Shown: in pieces, positions 37,424-47,495 of the stretch
Layout: each line of letters starts with the position of its first letter
Position numbering within the stretch: the stretch's first letter is position 1
Assembly: GCA_034521715.1 (NCBI GenBank)
Contig: JAXHLY010000004.1
Span: 1 to 64,000 of the forward strand
Direction: 5' to 3'
DNA length: 64,000 bases
Source of the DNA: Methylohalomonas sp034521715
GTDB lineage: Bacteria > Pseudomonadota > Gammaproteobacteria > Methylohalomonadales > Methylohalomonadaceae
Position numbers and translations under genes: made by a program
The notes under the pieces: model-generated
Databases searched by the model: none
Seen by the model: the letters and a program-made list of their open reading frames with translations, nothing else
What the model was told of the DNA's origin: nothing

Positions 37424-39073
37424 ATGCCACAGCAACACCAGCATGATGTGCTTATTATCGGCAGCGGCGCCTCCGGTCTGTCGCTGGCCCTGCAGCTTGC
37501 CAACCACGCCCGCATTGCCGTCCTGTCCAAGGGCCCGCTCACCGAGGGTGCCACGTTTTACGCCCAGGGCGGCGTTTCGGCGGTACTCGATATCCGCGAT
37601 TCCATCGAGTCCCACGTCAGTGACACCCTGGCCGCCGGTGCCGGTCTGTGCAATGAGGAAGTCGTCCGCTTCGTGGTTGAACAGGGCCCGGAAAGTATCC
37701 AGTGGCTGATCCGGCAGGGGGTCGATTTCACCCGGGCCAGGGCCACCAACGGCCAGACCGATTATCACCTCAACCGTGAGGGCGGGCACAGTCACCGGCG
37801 CATTATCCATGCCGCGGATGCCACCGGCCGTGCCATCGAGACCACGCTCGAAAACCGCGTCCGCACCCACCCGGACATCGAGTTATTCGAACATTACACG
37901 GCGGTCGACCTGATCACGGCAGCCAGACTCGGTCGTGCCACGGAAGACGGTAACGATCGCTGTCTCGGTGCCTATGTATACAATCAGAAGACCGGGCAGA
38001 CCGAGGTCTTCGCCGCCCGCTTCGTGGTCATCGCTGCCGGCGGCGCCGGCAAGGTCTATCTGTACACCAGCAATCCCGATGTCAGTACCGGCGACGGTAT
38101 CGCCATGGCCTGGCGCGCCGGCTGCCGCGTGGCGAACATGGAATTCGTCCAGTTTCACCCGACCTGTCTGTTTCACCCGAAGGCCAAGTCCTATCTGATC
38201 ACCGAGGCCCTCCGTGGCGAAGGCGCCATTTTGCGCCTGCCCGACGGTGAGCCGTTCATGCAGCGTTTCGATGATCGTGCCGAGCTGGCGCCGCGCGATA
38301 TCGTCGCCCGCGCCATCGACCATGAAATGAAACGCCTGGGGCTCGACTGCGTTTATCTGGATATCACCCATAAATCCGCTGAATTCATTCACGAACATTT
38401 CCCCTCCATACACGCCACCTGCCTGAAATACGGCATCGACATGACGGCTGAACCGATCCCGGTGGTGCCGGCGGCGCATTATCTCTGCGGCGGCGTGATC
38501 GTTGATCGCCGCGGGTGCACCGACCTGCCCGGCCTGTATGCCATTGGCGAGGCATCCTGTACCGGCCTGCACGGCGCCAACCGCATGGCCAGCAATTCGC
38601 TGCTGGAATGCGTGGTGTACGCCCATGCCGCCTACAAGGACATAACGACGGCCATGGCGACAGCGGCGCTGCCCGCCGGCCTGCCCGACTGGGACGAAAG
38701 CCTGGTGACCGATTCGGACGAGGAAGTCGTGGTCTCACATAACTGGGATGAAATACGCCGCTTCATGTGGGATTACGTCGGTATCGTGCGCACAACCAAG
38801 CGCCTGCAGCGGGCCCGGCATCGTATCGAGCTGCTGCGGAAGGAGATCCACGAATACTATGGCAACTTCCGTCTGACCAATGACCTGATTGAACTGCGCA
38901 ATATCTGCACCGTCGCCGACATGATCATCCGCTGCGCACTGGCCCGGCGCGAAAGCCGCGGCCTGCATTTTATCAATGACTACCCGTTCACAGACGACAG
39001 CCAGCCGCCGCAGGACACGATCCTGAAGCCACCGCGCCGGGTCAGCGCGAAAATGTCCAGGAATACGGCATGA
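37424..39073 (+). CDS. nadB: L-aspartate oxidase
   Basis: Oxidises L-aspartate to iminoaspartate for NAD synthesis. The 549-residue flavoprotein has the FAD motif IIGSGASGLSLAL near the start, FYAQGGVSAVLD, HSHRRIIHAADATGRAIE, FVQFHPTCLF and PVVPAAHYLCGGV. The C-terminal helical domain ends near residue 530. It is divergent from rpoE, as in E. coli and Pseudomonas. No clear ribosome-binding site precedes the ATG. Confidence 0.96.
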   Translation: MPQQHQHDVLIIGSGASGLSLALQLANHARIAVLSKGPLTEGATFYAQGGVSAVLDIRDSIESHVSDTLAAGAGLCNEEVVRFVVEQGPESIQWLIRQGVDFTRARATNGQTDYHLNREGGHSHRRIIHAADATGRAIETTLENRVRTHPDIELFEHYTAVDLITAARLGRATEDGNDRCLGAYVYNQKTGQTEVFAARFVVIAAGGAGKVYLYTSNPDVSTGDGIAMAWRAGCRVANMEFVQFHPTCLFHPKAKSYLITEALRGEGAILRLPDGEPFMQRFDDRAELAPRDIVARAIDHEMKRLGLDCVYLDITHKSAEFIHEHFPSIHATCLKYGIDMTAEPIPVVPAAHYLCGGVIVDRRGCTDLPGLYAIGEASCTGLHGANRMASNSLLECVVYAHAAYKDITTAMATAALPAGLPDWDESLVTDSDEEVVVSHNWDEIRRFMWDYVGIVRTTKRLQRARHRIELLRKEIHEYYGNFRLTNDLIELRNICTVADMIIRCALARRESRGLHFINDYPFTDDSQPPQDTILKPPRRVSAKMSRNTA

Positions 39074-39186
39074 TGCAGTCGTGATTTGAAAATCCCGTCC
39101 TTCTGCCCCATATGAATGAATCCCTGCTTCCAGCCGGAGAAATCAACATTCGGGGCACGCGGCACCAGGAACGAGCAACGTAACCT

Positions 39187-40128
39187 ATGGAATACAAGGA
39201 CTATTACAAAATGCTGGGCGTCGATCGTGATGCCAGCGAGGATGAGATCAAGCGCGCCTATCGCAAACTGGCGCGCAAGTATCATCCCGATGTCAGCAAG
39301 GAACCGGACGCCGAAGACAGATTCAAGGAAGTCCAGGAAGCCTACGAAGTGCTGCATGATCCGGAAAAGCGCAAGGCCTATGACAGTTTCGGCAACGACT
39401 GGCAGGCCGGCCAGGATTTCCGGCCGCCGCCGGACTGGGAGCAGCAGGGTCCTGAACAGCATTTCAGCGATGCCGATTTCGATCTCGGCGGCTTCAGTGA
39501 TTTCTTCGAGTCCCTGTTCGGTCATGGCCGGGGCCGTGGCCGGCGTTCCACGCACTTCCGCGCCAGTGGCCAGGATCAGTATGCGCGCCTGCGTATCAGC
39601 CTGGAGGATGCCTATCGCGGTGCGACCCGCAGCATCACGCTGACAGTGCCGGAAGCCGATGCCCAGGGCGGGGTACGCCAGAAACAGCGTGAGCTCAAGG
39701 TTCGCATACCGGCCGGCGTGCAGGCAGGACAGAGCATACGCCTGAAAGGCCAGGGCAGTGGCGGCATCGGTGGTGCTGAAGCCGGCGACCTGCTGCTCGA
39801 GATTGAATACGAACCGCACCCGTTGTTCGAAGTCCGCAAAGGCGACATTTATCTGGACCTGCCGGTGACACCCTGGGAGGCCGCACTCGGCGGCAAGGTG
39901 ACCGTACCGACACTCGGTGGTAACGTGAACCTGAATATCCCGGCCAATTCACAGGCCGGCAAACAGCTGCGCCTCAAGGGCCGCGGTCTGCCCGGTAAAC
40001 CGCCCGGCGATCAGATTGTGCGGCTGAAAATCGTCACGCCACCGGCGGATACGGAAAGCCGGCGCAAGCTCTACGAACAGATGCGCGAACAGATGCCGAT
40101 GAACCCGCGCGCTGATCTGGGGGTATGA
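39187..40128 (+). CDS. cbpA: Curved DNA-binding protein CbpA (type II DnaJ-like co-chaperone)
   Basis: A DnaJ homologue that stimulates DnaK and in E. coli also binds curved DNA. The 313-residue protein has a J domain with HPD at 33-35, a Gly/Phe linker (GGFSDFFESLFGHGRGRGRRS) and two beta-barrel substrate domains without a zinc finger. Its stop overlaps the next ATG (ATGA), the conserved cbpA-cbpM pair. Confidence 0.93.
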   Translation: MEYKDYYKMLGVDRDASEDEIKRAYRKLARKYHPDVSKEPDAEDRFKEVQEAYEVLHDPEKRKAYDSFGNDWQAGQDFRPPPDWEQQGPEQHFSDADFDLGGFSDFFESLFGHGRGRGRRSTHFRASGQDQYARLRISLEDAYRGATRSITLTVPEADAQGGVRQKQRELKVRIPAGVQAGQSIRLKGQGSGGIGGAEAGDLLLEIEYEPHPLFEVRKGDIYLDLPVTPWEAALGGKVTVPTLGGNVNLNIPANSQAGKQLRLKGRGLPGKPPGDQIVRLKIVTPPADTESRRKLYEQMREQMPMNPRADLGV

Positions 40129-40436
40129 TCATAGTGGAAGATAACGATATTTATCCGGCCGAGGTATTCGACGAGCAGCGGCAAATCACGCTGGATGAAC
40201 TGTCGCGGCTGTGTGGCGTGCAAACATCCCTGATCCTGGAACTGGTCGAGGAAGGGGTCCTGGAACCCGTGGATATGCAATCCGGCCACTGGTCGTTCAC
40301 TGGCACATCGATACGCCGGGTGCAGGTAGCCGTCAGGCTGCAGCGGGATCTGGAATTGAACACACCCGGTATCGCCCTGGCACTGGACCTGCTTGAGGAG
40401 CTGGAAGATTTACGACGACATATGGGGCGACTCTAG
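40125..40436 (+). CDS. cbpM: Chaperone modulator CbpM
   Basis: A 103-residue MerR-like helical protein that binds the J domain of CbpA and blocks its co-chaperone and DNA-binding functions. Visible marks are ITLDELSRLCGVQTSLILELVEEGVLEP, the recognition-helix-like start, and a C-terminal dimer helix with RVQVAVRLQRDLELNTPGIALALDLLEEL. It is translationally coupled to cbpA. Confidence 0.9.
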   Translation: MIIVEDNDIYPAEVFDEQRQITLDELSRLCGVQTSLILELVEEGVLEPVDMQSGHWSFTGTSIRRVQVAVRLQRDLELNTPGIALALDLLEELEDLRRHMGRL

Positions 40437-40439
40437 GAA

Positions 40440-40504
40440 CTGTGGGAGCCGATTACATCGGCGATTCATTTACAACAATCGCGGACTACAGTCCGCTCCC
40501 ACAG
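40440..40504. repeat. Inverted pair of REP-like elements (REPIN-type)
   Basis: CTGTGGGAGC at 40440-40449 and GCTCCCACAG at 40495-40504 are a perfect 10-base inverted pair. Each arm is a unit: GTGGGAGC, palindrome CGATTACATCG, GCGATT on the plus strand, and GTGGGAGC, palindrome GGACTGTAGTCC, GCGATT on the minus strand. The head and tail match the REP-like units at 12.6-12.8 kb. Confidence 0.85.
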
Positions 40505-40536
40505 GATCATGGATAATAGATGTTTATTTGTATTCA

Positions 40537-40564
40537 GCGAGATACGAGGAACGAGCGACGAGAT
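40537..40564. repeat. ACGAGAT heptamer array
   Basis: Four 7-base units GCGAGAT, ACGAGGA, ACGAGCG, ACGAGAT lie just before the ligA 3' end. No inverted partner is clear. A short similar piece, GGAACGAGCAACG, occurs upstream of cbpA near 39168. Confidence 0.6.
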
Positions 40565-40582
40565 ACAGTTTATTTCAGCCAC

Positions 40583-42617
40583 CTATCTTTGAATAAATTC
40601 AAGAAGGTCGTCCTCTCCCAGTATCTCAATCCCCATCTCCCTCGCCTTCGCCAGCTTGCTGCCCGGATCGGCGCCGGCTACCACATAGTCGGTTTTCTTC
40701 GACACACTGCCGGTGACCTTCGCCCCAAGTGCTTCGAGCTTGTCTTTGGCTTCGTCGCGGCTCATGGATTCGAGGATACCAGTCAGCACGAAGGTTTTGC
40801 CCGCCAGCGCGCTGCTCTCTTGTGCCCGCTCAGGTAACTGCAGCTCGAAACCGGCGCCGTGAAGCAGTTTGTCAATAACCTTGCGATTGCGCTTGTCGCG
40901 AAAGAAACCGTGGATATGTGCCGCCACCACCGGGCCGATGTCGGGGACCGCTTCCAGTTCTTCAGGCCCCGCCTGCTCCAGCGCCTCCAGGGAACCGAAA
41001 TGCGCCGCCAATGCCTTGGCCGTCGCCTCGCCCACTTCGCGGATACCGAGCGCGTACAGGAAACGCGCCAGTGTGGGCCGTTTGCTTTTTTCCAGCGCCG
41101 CGACCAGGTTACGGGCGGATTTTTCGCCCATGCGTTCGAGTCCGGCAAGCTGATCGGCACCAAGGCGGTAAAGATCGGCGATCGTTTCCACATAACCGCC
41201 TTCCACCAGCTGACAGACCAGCTTTTCCCCCAGACCCTCGATATCCATGGCCCGGCGCGAGGCGAAGTGGATCAGTGACTGGATGCGCTGGGCCGGGCAC
41301 ACCAGCCCGCCGCTGCAACGCGCTATCGCCTCGCCCTCGGCACGAACAACCTCCGATCCGCATTCCGGACATTTGGAAGGCATGACGAAACGGCGGACAT
41401 TGCGCGGACGCTTGTTCTTTACGACTCTGACGATTTCGGGAATCACGTCACCGGCGCGGCGCACGATTACCGTGTCGCCTATTCTGACATCCTTGCGCTC
41501 TATCTCGTCCTCGTTATGCAGTGTGGCATTGGTGACCGTGACACCGCCGACCTGCACCGGTTCGAGCCGTGCCACCGGTGTCAATGCACCCGTGCGACCC
41601 ACCTGCACTTCAATATTCTGTAATTTTCGTCGTCGCCTCTTCCGGCGGGTATTTGTAGGCAATCGCCCAGCGCGGGGCACGCGAGACATGACCCAGCCGT
41701 TGCTGGTAGTCAAAACGGTCGACCTTGAATACGACACCGTCGATATCATAGGGCAGTGACTGGCGCTGCGCGCCGATGCGCCTGTAATACTCGAAGCAGC
41801 CGTCCAGATCGGTAACGAGTTCAGTTTCCGGCGACACCGGGAACCCCCAGTCCCTGAGGCGGGCGAGCATCCGGCTCTGACAGTCCAGGGATTCACCGCG
41901 CTCGAACACGCCGATACCGTAGGCGAAGAAATTCAGTTTGCGACTGGCAGTGATTTGCGGGTCAAGCTGACGCATGCTGCCGGCGGCGGCGTTGCGCGGG
42001 TTGGCAAACTGCTTGCCGTTCTGCTTTGCCTGGTGTTCGTTCAGTGCCAGAAACGCCTGCTTGGTCATGTAGACCTCGCCGCGCACTTCGATCCGCCGCG
42101 GCCAGTCCTCGCCGCGCAGGCTCAGCGGTATGGAGTTGACGGTTTTGGCATTGGCCGTGACATCCTCGCCGGTCGTGCCGTCACCCCGGGTTGCGCCGCG
42201 GGTCAACAGGCCGTTTTCATACAACAGGCTGATGGCCAGACCGTCCAGCTTGGGTTCGGCGTTATAGGTCAGCGTTTCGACGTCGAGGCGCTCGCGTACG
42301 CGCCGGTCGAAGTCACGCATTTCCTGTTCGTCAAAGGCATTGGCCAGCGACAGCATCGACTGTTCATGGCGGACTTCGCTGAAGGCGGTGGAAGGTTCGG
42401 CACCGACACGCCGGGTCGGTGAATCGTCGGTAACAAGATCGGGATGGTCGTGTTCCAGCGACTCGAGTTCACGGAACAGTTTGTCGTATTCGGCATCGCT
42501 GATCAGCGGATCATCAAGCACGTAATACTGGTAATCATGCTTGCGTATCTCTTCACTCAGTTCGGTGATACGCTTCGCGGCCTGTTGCCGGCCAGGCGTG
42601 CTCTTGCGCGGACTCAT
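40583..42617 (-). CDS. ligA: NAD-dependent DNA ligase, one frameshift
   Basis: Joins Okazaki fragments; normally the sole replicative ligase of bacteria. It shows the adenylation lysine in YNAEPKLDGLAISLLYENG, GDGTTGEDVT and IDGVVFKVDRF, then EVQVGRTGALTPVARL. It also has zinc cysteines (CPECGSEVV, GLVCPAQR), helix-hairpin-helix repeats and a BRCT domain (GKTFVLTGILESMSRDEAKD). The frame breaks at an A4 run (41627-41624): EATTK must continue LQNIEVQ, which needs three As. In a likely essential gene this is best read as a sequencing error. Corrected length is about 675 residues. Confidence 0.95.
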
Positions 42618-42631
42618 GACGGGATGGTGTA

Positions 42632-43384
42632 TTACCTGAGAATACCGCGGATGCGCGTCACCGTTTCACGGTCCAGCGGCTGATGGTGTTCATCATGCAG
42701 TTCCCCGCCGAGGCGTTCGGCCAGGATTTCGGCCTTGCCGAGCATGCGTTCGAAGGCATCCTGTTCATCGCGCGGACCGGGCAGTTGCATGAACAGCGCC
42801 ACGCCGCGGGTACTGAAGTTATCCGGGTCGTCGGTTTCAAGCGTGCCCGGCTCGAACAGATTGGCGACACTGAAGACCGTTTCGCCGTGACTGTCGGTAT
42901 CGTGATAAATCCCCATGCTGCCTAGCACCAGTCCTGCGGCCGCCAGACTGTCGAACAGTGCCGGCCCGGCAAAGGCATGCCCCTCCGGCGCCTTGAGGTA
43001 GAAGATGACAAGCCGCTCCGGCAATGCCGCTCCGGCCGCCTCGTCACCGGCTTCTCCGGATTCGACACTGGCGTCCCCCGCTGCTGCTTCGGCCTCGCCC
43101 GCTTCCCAGGCCATGGCGATGTCTGCATCGATATCGACGACGTCAGCGGACGCGGCGGAGTCGCGGTTCTGGTTCAGGAAATGGTTCAGATCGGCTATGG
43201 CATCACTGTAATCACCGCCGTCATCCGTGGCGCGCGGACTGATGTTCAGACCGGCCGTGTCATCTTCAGTGGAGAAGCGGTCGGCACCTTCGCGTAGTGC
43301 ACGTCGCTTGAGGCGATCGGCAAAGTAAATACCGGCAATAATCAGGATGCCGATAATCAGCAGAATCCAGCGCAGTCCCTCCAT
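42632..43384 (-). CDS. zipA: Cell division protein ZipA
   Basis: Anchors FtsZ to the inner membrane. The 250-residue protein has an N-terminal membrane helix (LRWILLIIGILIIAGIYFA), an acidic Ala/Glu/Gly-rich linker (about 85-120) and the FtsZ-binding domain (VIFYLKAPEGHAFAGPALFDSLAAAGL, GVALFMQLPGPRD, ILAERLGGELHDEH). The order smc-zipA-ligA is typical of gammaproteobacteria. Confidence 0.94.
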   Translation of the reverse strand: MEGLRWILLIIGILIIAGIYFADRLKRRALREGADRFSTEDDTAGLNISPRATDDGGDYSDAIADLNHFLNQNRDSAASADVVDIDADIAMAWEAGEAEAAAGDASVESGEAGDEAAGAALPERLVIFYLKAPEGHAFAGPALFDSLAAAGLVLGSMGIYHDTDSHGETVFSVANLFEPGTLETDDPDNFSTRGVALFMQLPGPRDEQDAFERMLGKAEILAERLGGELHDEHHQPLDRETVTRIRGILR

Positions 43385-43396
43385 AACAGGCAGAGG

Positions 43397-46300
43397 CTAG
43401 CCGGCGGCGGCCATGGCCACCGCTTCATCCATATCGACCGTTACCAGGCGTGAAACACCGGCCTCCTGCATGGTCACCCCGATGAGCTGGCTGGTGATTT
43501 CCATCGTGATCTTGTTGTGGGTGATGATGATGAACTGGATGTCTTCCGACATCTTGCGCACCATTTCACTGAAGCGGCCGACATTGGTGTCGTCAAGCGG
43601 CGCATCGACCTCGTCGAGAATGCAGAACGGCGCCGGATTCAGCTTGAAAATGGAAAATACCAGTGCCACCGCCGTCAGCGCCTTTTCACCGCCGGAAAGC
43701 ATGTGAATATTGCTGTTGCGCTTGCCGGGCGGTCGCGCCATGACCGTGACCCCGGTTTCCAGCAGGTCGTCACCGGTCATTTCGAGATACGCGTGGCCGC
43801 CGCCGAACAACTCGGGAAACAGCCCCGCAAGATTGTCGTTGAGCTGATCGAAGGTTTCCTTGAAGCGGGTACGCGTTTCCTTGTCGATCTTGCGGATCGC
43901 GTTTTCGAGTGTCTCCAGGGCCTCCGACAGATCGTTATGCTGGCTGTCGAGATATTCCTTGCGCTCGGATAACTGCTTGTGTTCATCGATGGCGGCGAGG
44001 TTGATCGGCCCCAGGCGGTCGATCTTGCGCTGAATGGCGGTCAACTGTTCCTGCCAGGATTCGCGGCTGGCCTCGTTGCCGAGCTCCGCCAGTACCGCCT
44101 GCAGGTCATGGCCGGCATTGTTCAGCTGTTCTTCGACGGTTTCCAGGCGCACTCGGGTTTCCTGGGCCACAAGCCGCGCGGACTCCTGTTTTTCCTGTGC
44201 CTCCTGCAAACCCTGCTCGTGATCATGACGTTGCTGTTCCAGGCCGCGCAGCGTTTCGTCGAGTCCCTGCAAGCGCTCGCGCGCTTCCTTGAGCCGCTGC
44301 TCGGCCGCCTGCTTGTCCATCAGCCGCGCGCTCAGGCGTTGTTCCATGTCGGCCAGCGGCGCCCGCGTCTCTTCCAGTGCCTTGTTGATTTCCTCGCTGC
44401 GCTGCCGCTGCTGTTCGAGTTGGCGATCAATACGCTGCAGACCCTGTTCCAGTGATGCCCGCTGTGAACTCAGTGATTCCAGCTTCAACGCGATGCCGTG
44501 GCTTTCCTGGTGCGTGGCCTGCCATTGCTGACGGGCCTTATCCAGCGCCTCGCGATGGCGATTGCGCTTGGCGGCCAGCTCGTCACGCTGACCGGCCAGT
44601 TCCTCGCGCTCGCGGCTGAGCTGTTCCAGCCGTTCACGGGTGCTGTCTCGTTCGCGGCTGTCGCTGTCGATCTGTTCGGCCAGGTCCTGCAGTTCCTCCT
44701 CGATCTGCCGGGCGCGGGCCTGTTGCTGTTCGGCACGGGCCTCGACCGCCGCCAGTTCGGAACGTTTCGCCGATACGGTTTCCTGTGCCGCCTGCAACCC
44801 GGCGCGGGTGTCTTCCAGTGCCTGTTCGCGCCCGGCAAGCTGCTCGCGCAGGGATTCGAGCTCCGTCAGCAGTGCAGCGATCGCCTCTTCACCGTCACTG
44901 ACGGCTTCACGCAGTTCATTGATTTCGCGCTCGCGGCTCAAGGCGCCGCCTTCCTCGGCCGCCACCGCCGAGGTACGCAGCCAGTCCGGCCCCAGCCATA
45001 CACCCTCGGGCGTGACCACGGATTCATGGGCGGCCAGTGCCGTACGCATGGCCAGGGCCTTGTCCAGATCGTCGGTGATATAGACACTCCCCAGCAGTCC
45101 CGCCAGCGGGCCGGGGGCGTGAATCTTGTCCGCCAGCCGCGGCCGGTCGCGGTTATCCGGCAGCGAAACATCGGCACTGTAGACCCCCACCTCGCCGGCC
45201 GGCGCCGAACGCAGATCACGGGCGAAGGCCTCGAGATCATCCAGCACCAGGTCCTGCAGGTGCGGACCCAGTACCGTTTCCAGTGCCAGCGTCCACTCCG
45301 GTTCCACCTCCAGCGCCTGTGCAAGGCGCGGTGCGGCGGCATAGTCCTGCTTGTCCAGCCACTCAGTCAGGGCTTGCTGATCCTGTCCCAGTGCCGCCTG
45401 CTGCAGCGCTTCCAGTGATGCCAGCCGGCCGCGCTGATCCTGGTGGGCTTCACGGCGCTGTTCGAGTGTCTTTGACTGTTCATCGATGCGGCCACGCAGC
45501 TCGCGAATGGCCTCGCGCTGTTGGTCCAGTGTCTGGCCGAGCCGGGTGTGCTGCTGTTCGGCATCTTCCAGGGCCTGCTCCAGTGCCTCCCGGGCCTGAC
45601 GCTCGGTATCCGGTTCGAGTGCCTGCTGCTCCTGCTGCAGCTGTCCGCGCCGGTGTTCGGCCTCTTCAATACCGAGCTCGAGATGTTCGAGGCGGGTACT
45701 GGCGACCTCCTCGGCCTGCGCCGTTTCCGCGAGCTGCGCATTGAAGGCATCCCACTCCGTCTGCCAGCCCTGCATCGCCTGTTCGGCCTCGTTCAGGTAT
45801 TCATAGGCCTGTTCGCTGTCATTGCGCGAACCCTCGAGCTGCGGGTTCAGGCGCTCGAGCTCGGCGGCCAGCACCTGCAGCCGCTGCTGATCATTGTCGC
45901 GCTGGCTGCGTGCGGCATCGCTGTCGGTTTCGACCTGTTTAAGGTCTTCCTCGAGGGCAGTAATGCGCTCGCGGGTGTGCTCGATCTTCTGTTCCAGTTG
46001 GGCGATATCGGCCCCGACCTGGTAATACTCCGACTGCGCCGCGTTGAAAGCCTCGGTCGCCTCGCTGACATCACTGCGCTGCTGCTCCATGGCCGCCTCG
46101 ACCTGGCGCAGCCGCGCGCGCACTGCCTCGACCGCGTTTTCCGCTTCACGCTGCTTGCCGGCATGCTCGTCGGATTTGGACTTCAGCTGACGCCAGTCGA
46201 GTGCCAGCAGTTCGGCACTGAGCCGGCGCTCGTCCTGCTTCAGTTCCTGGTAGCGTTCGGCAGCGCGGGCCTGACGTTTCAGTTTTTCAAGTTGTTTATC

Positions 46301-46903
46301 AAGTTCTTCCCTTATATCATTGAGACGGCTTATATTTTCCCTGGTATGACCGATACGCAATTCGGTTTCGCGACGGCGCTCGCGGTACTTGGAAATACCG
46401 GCCGCTTCCTCGATATAGGTGCGCAGCTCGTCCGGCTTGGCCTCGATGAAACGCGAGATCATGCCCTGTTCGATAATGGAGTAACTGCGCGGGCCGAGGC
46501 CGGTACCGAGAAAAATGGCGGTGATATCGCGGCGCCGGCAGCGGCCGCCGTTGAGGAAATACTGCGACTGGCCCTCGCGGTCTAGCTGGCGCTTGATCGA
46601 TATCTCGTTGTAATTGGCATACTGACCGCTGATACGGCCGTCACTGTTATCGAAAATCAGTTCCACCGTCGCCTGGCCGACAGGTTTGCGGGCACTGGAA
46701 CCGTTAAAAATGACATCGGTCAGGGCGTCGCCGCGCAGGTGCTTGGCGGAACTCTCGCCCATGACCCACATCAATGCGTCGATAATATTGGACTTGCCGC
46801 AACCGTTCGGACCGACGATGCCGACGCGGTCTCCGGGGATAGTCAGCGTGGTAGGATCGACAAAAGATTTGAAACCGGAGAGCTTGATCTTGCGCAGGTG
46901 CAT
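43397..46903 (-). CDS. smc: Chromosome segregation protein SMC
   Basis: A condensin ATPase that organises and segregates the chromosome. The 1168-residue protein has Walker A GPNGCGKSN at about 32-40, two long coiled coils (about 165-500 and 670-1000) around a hinge (about 510-640), then the signature LSGGEKALTAVALVFSIF and Walker B FCILDEVDAPLDD. It is intact and full length. It heads the smc-zipA-ligA unit and is divergent from queF. Confidence 0.97.
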   Translation of the reverse strand: MHLRKIKLSGFKSFVDPTTLTIPGDRVGIVGPNGCGKSNIIDALMWVMGESSAKHLRGDALTDVIFNGSSARKPVGQATVELIFDNSDGRISGQYANYNEISIKRQLDREGQSQYFLNGGRCRRRDITAIFLGTGLGPRSYSIIEQGMISRFIEAKPDELRTYIEEAAGISKYRERRRETELRIGHTRENISRLNDIREELDKQLEKLKRQARAAERYQELKQDERRLSAELLALDWRQLKSKSDEHAGKQREAENAVEAVRARLRQVEAAMEQQRSDVSEATEAFNAAQSEYYQVGADIAQLEQKIEHTRERITALEEDLKQVETDSDAARSQRDNDQQRLQVLAAELERLNPQLEGSRNDSEQAYEYLNEAEQAMQGWQTEWDAFNAQLAETAQAEEVASTRLEHLELGIEEAEHRRGQLQQEQQALEPDTERQAREALEQALEDAEQQHTRLGQTLDQQREAIRELRGRIDEQSKTLEQRREAHQDQRGRLASLEALQQAALGQDQQALTEWLDKQDYAAAPRLAQALEVEPEWTLALETVLGPHLQDLVLDDLEAFARDLRSAPAGEVGVYSADVSLPDNRDRPRLADKIHAPGPLAGLLGSVYITDDLDKALAMRTALAAHESVVTPEGVWLGPDWLRTSAVAAEEGGALSREREINELREAVSDGEEAIAALLTELESLREQLAGREQALEDTRAGLQAAQETVSAKRSELAAVEARAEQQQARARQIEEELQDLAEQIDSDSRERDSTRERLEQLSREREELAGQRDELAAKRNRHREALDKARQQWQATHQESHGIALKLESLSSQRASLEQGLQRIDRQLEQQRQRSEEINKALEETRAPLADMEQRLSARLMDKQAAEQRLKEARERLQGLDETLRGLEQQRHDHEQGLQEAQEKQESARLVAQETRVRLETVEEQLNNAGHDLQAVLAELGNEASRESWQEQLTAIQRKIDRLGPINLAAIDEHKQLSERKEYLDSQHNDLSEALETLENAIRKIDKETRTRFKETFDQLNDNLAGLFPELFGGGHAYLEMTGDDLLETGVTVMARPPGKRNSNIHMLSGGEKALTAVALVFSIFKLNPAPFCILDEVDAPLDDTNVGRFSEMVRKMSEDIQFIIITHNKITMEITSQLIGVTMQEAGVSRLVTVDMDEAVAMAAAG

Positions 46904-47050
46904 GGCGCGTTAAGATACCGGGTTACCGTGGCTGACACAAGAACTGTCACGGCTGCTGACAGCAACCCCGGCGGTCATGAAAAACATACCCTAAGCCATT
47001 CAATTAACTGGTATTATTAATAGCCCCCAGGCAGCGCATTCAAAGCAGTA

Positions 47051-47494
47051 ATGACTATGACAAAACAGCCGGCCAGAGCCGCCCGAGAGACCCTGGAAAC
47101 CTTTCCCAATCCGGCACCGGATCGGGATTTCACCATCCGCATGCGGATACCGGAATTCACCTGCCTGTGCCCGAAAACCGGGCAGCCGGATTTTGCCGTA
47201 CTGCGGCTGGAGTATGTGCCGGATAAGCTGTGCGTGGAACTGAAATCTTTCAAACTGTATATCTGGGGCTACCGTGATCAGGGGGCCTTTCACGAAGCGG
47301 TCACGAACCGGATTCTTGCCGACCTGGCAGCAGTCATCGAACCCAGATTCATGCGCCTGACCGCCGACTTCAATGTACGCGGCGGCATTTTTACCACCGT
47401 CGTCGCCGAGCATTGCAAGCCAGGCTGGCAACCGCAACCAGCGGTGACATTGCCGCCGGGCGATGATGATGAAACCGCCAGTGCCGGGGCCTGA
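47051..47494 (+). CDS. queF: NADPH-dependent 7-cyano-7-deazaguanine reductase (unimodular QueF)
   Basis: Reduces preQ0 to preQ1 in queuosine synthesis. The 147-residue protein is the short T-fold form. Cys40 in TCLCPKTGQPDFA is the thioimide-forming residue, D47 follows, and the QueF motif region reads ELKSFKLYIWGYRDQGAFHE. The remaining T-fold is VNRILADLAAVI-like helix and DFNVRGGIFTTV. Its stop is followed after one base by the cysZ ATG. Confidence 0.93.
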   Translation: MTMTKQPARAARETLETFPNPAPDRDFTIRMRIPEFTCLCPKTGQPDFAVLRLEYVPDKLCVELKSFKLYIWGYRDQGAFHEAVTNRILADLAAVIEPRFMRLTADFNVRGGIFTTVVAEHCKPGWQPQPAVTLPPGDDDETASAGA

Positions 47495-47495
47495 C

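Noticed and set aside
45521..46585. A 354-codon plus-strand frame opposite smc
   Set aside because: It is antisense to the coiled-coil region; long antisense frames arise from the GAG/CTG-rich heptads.
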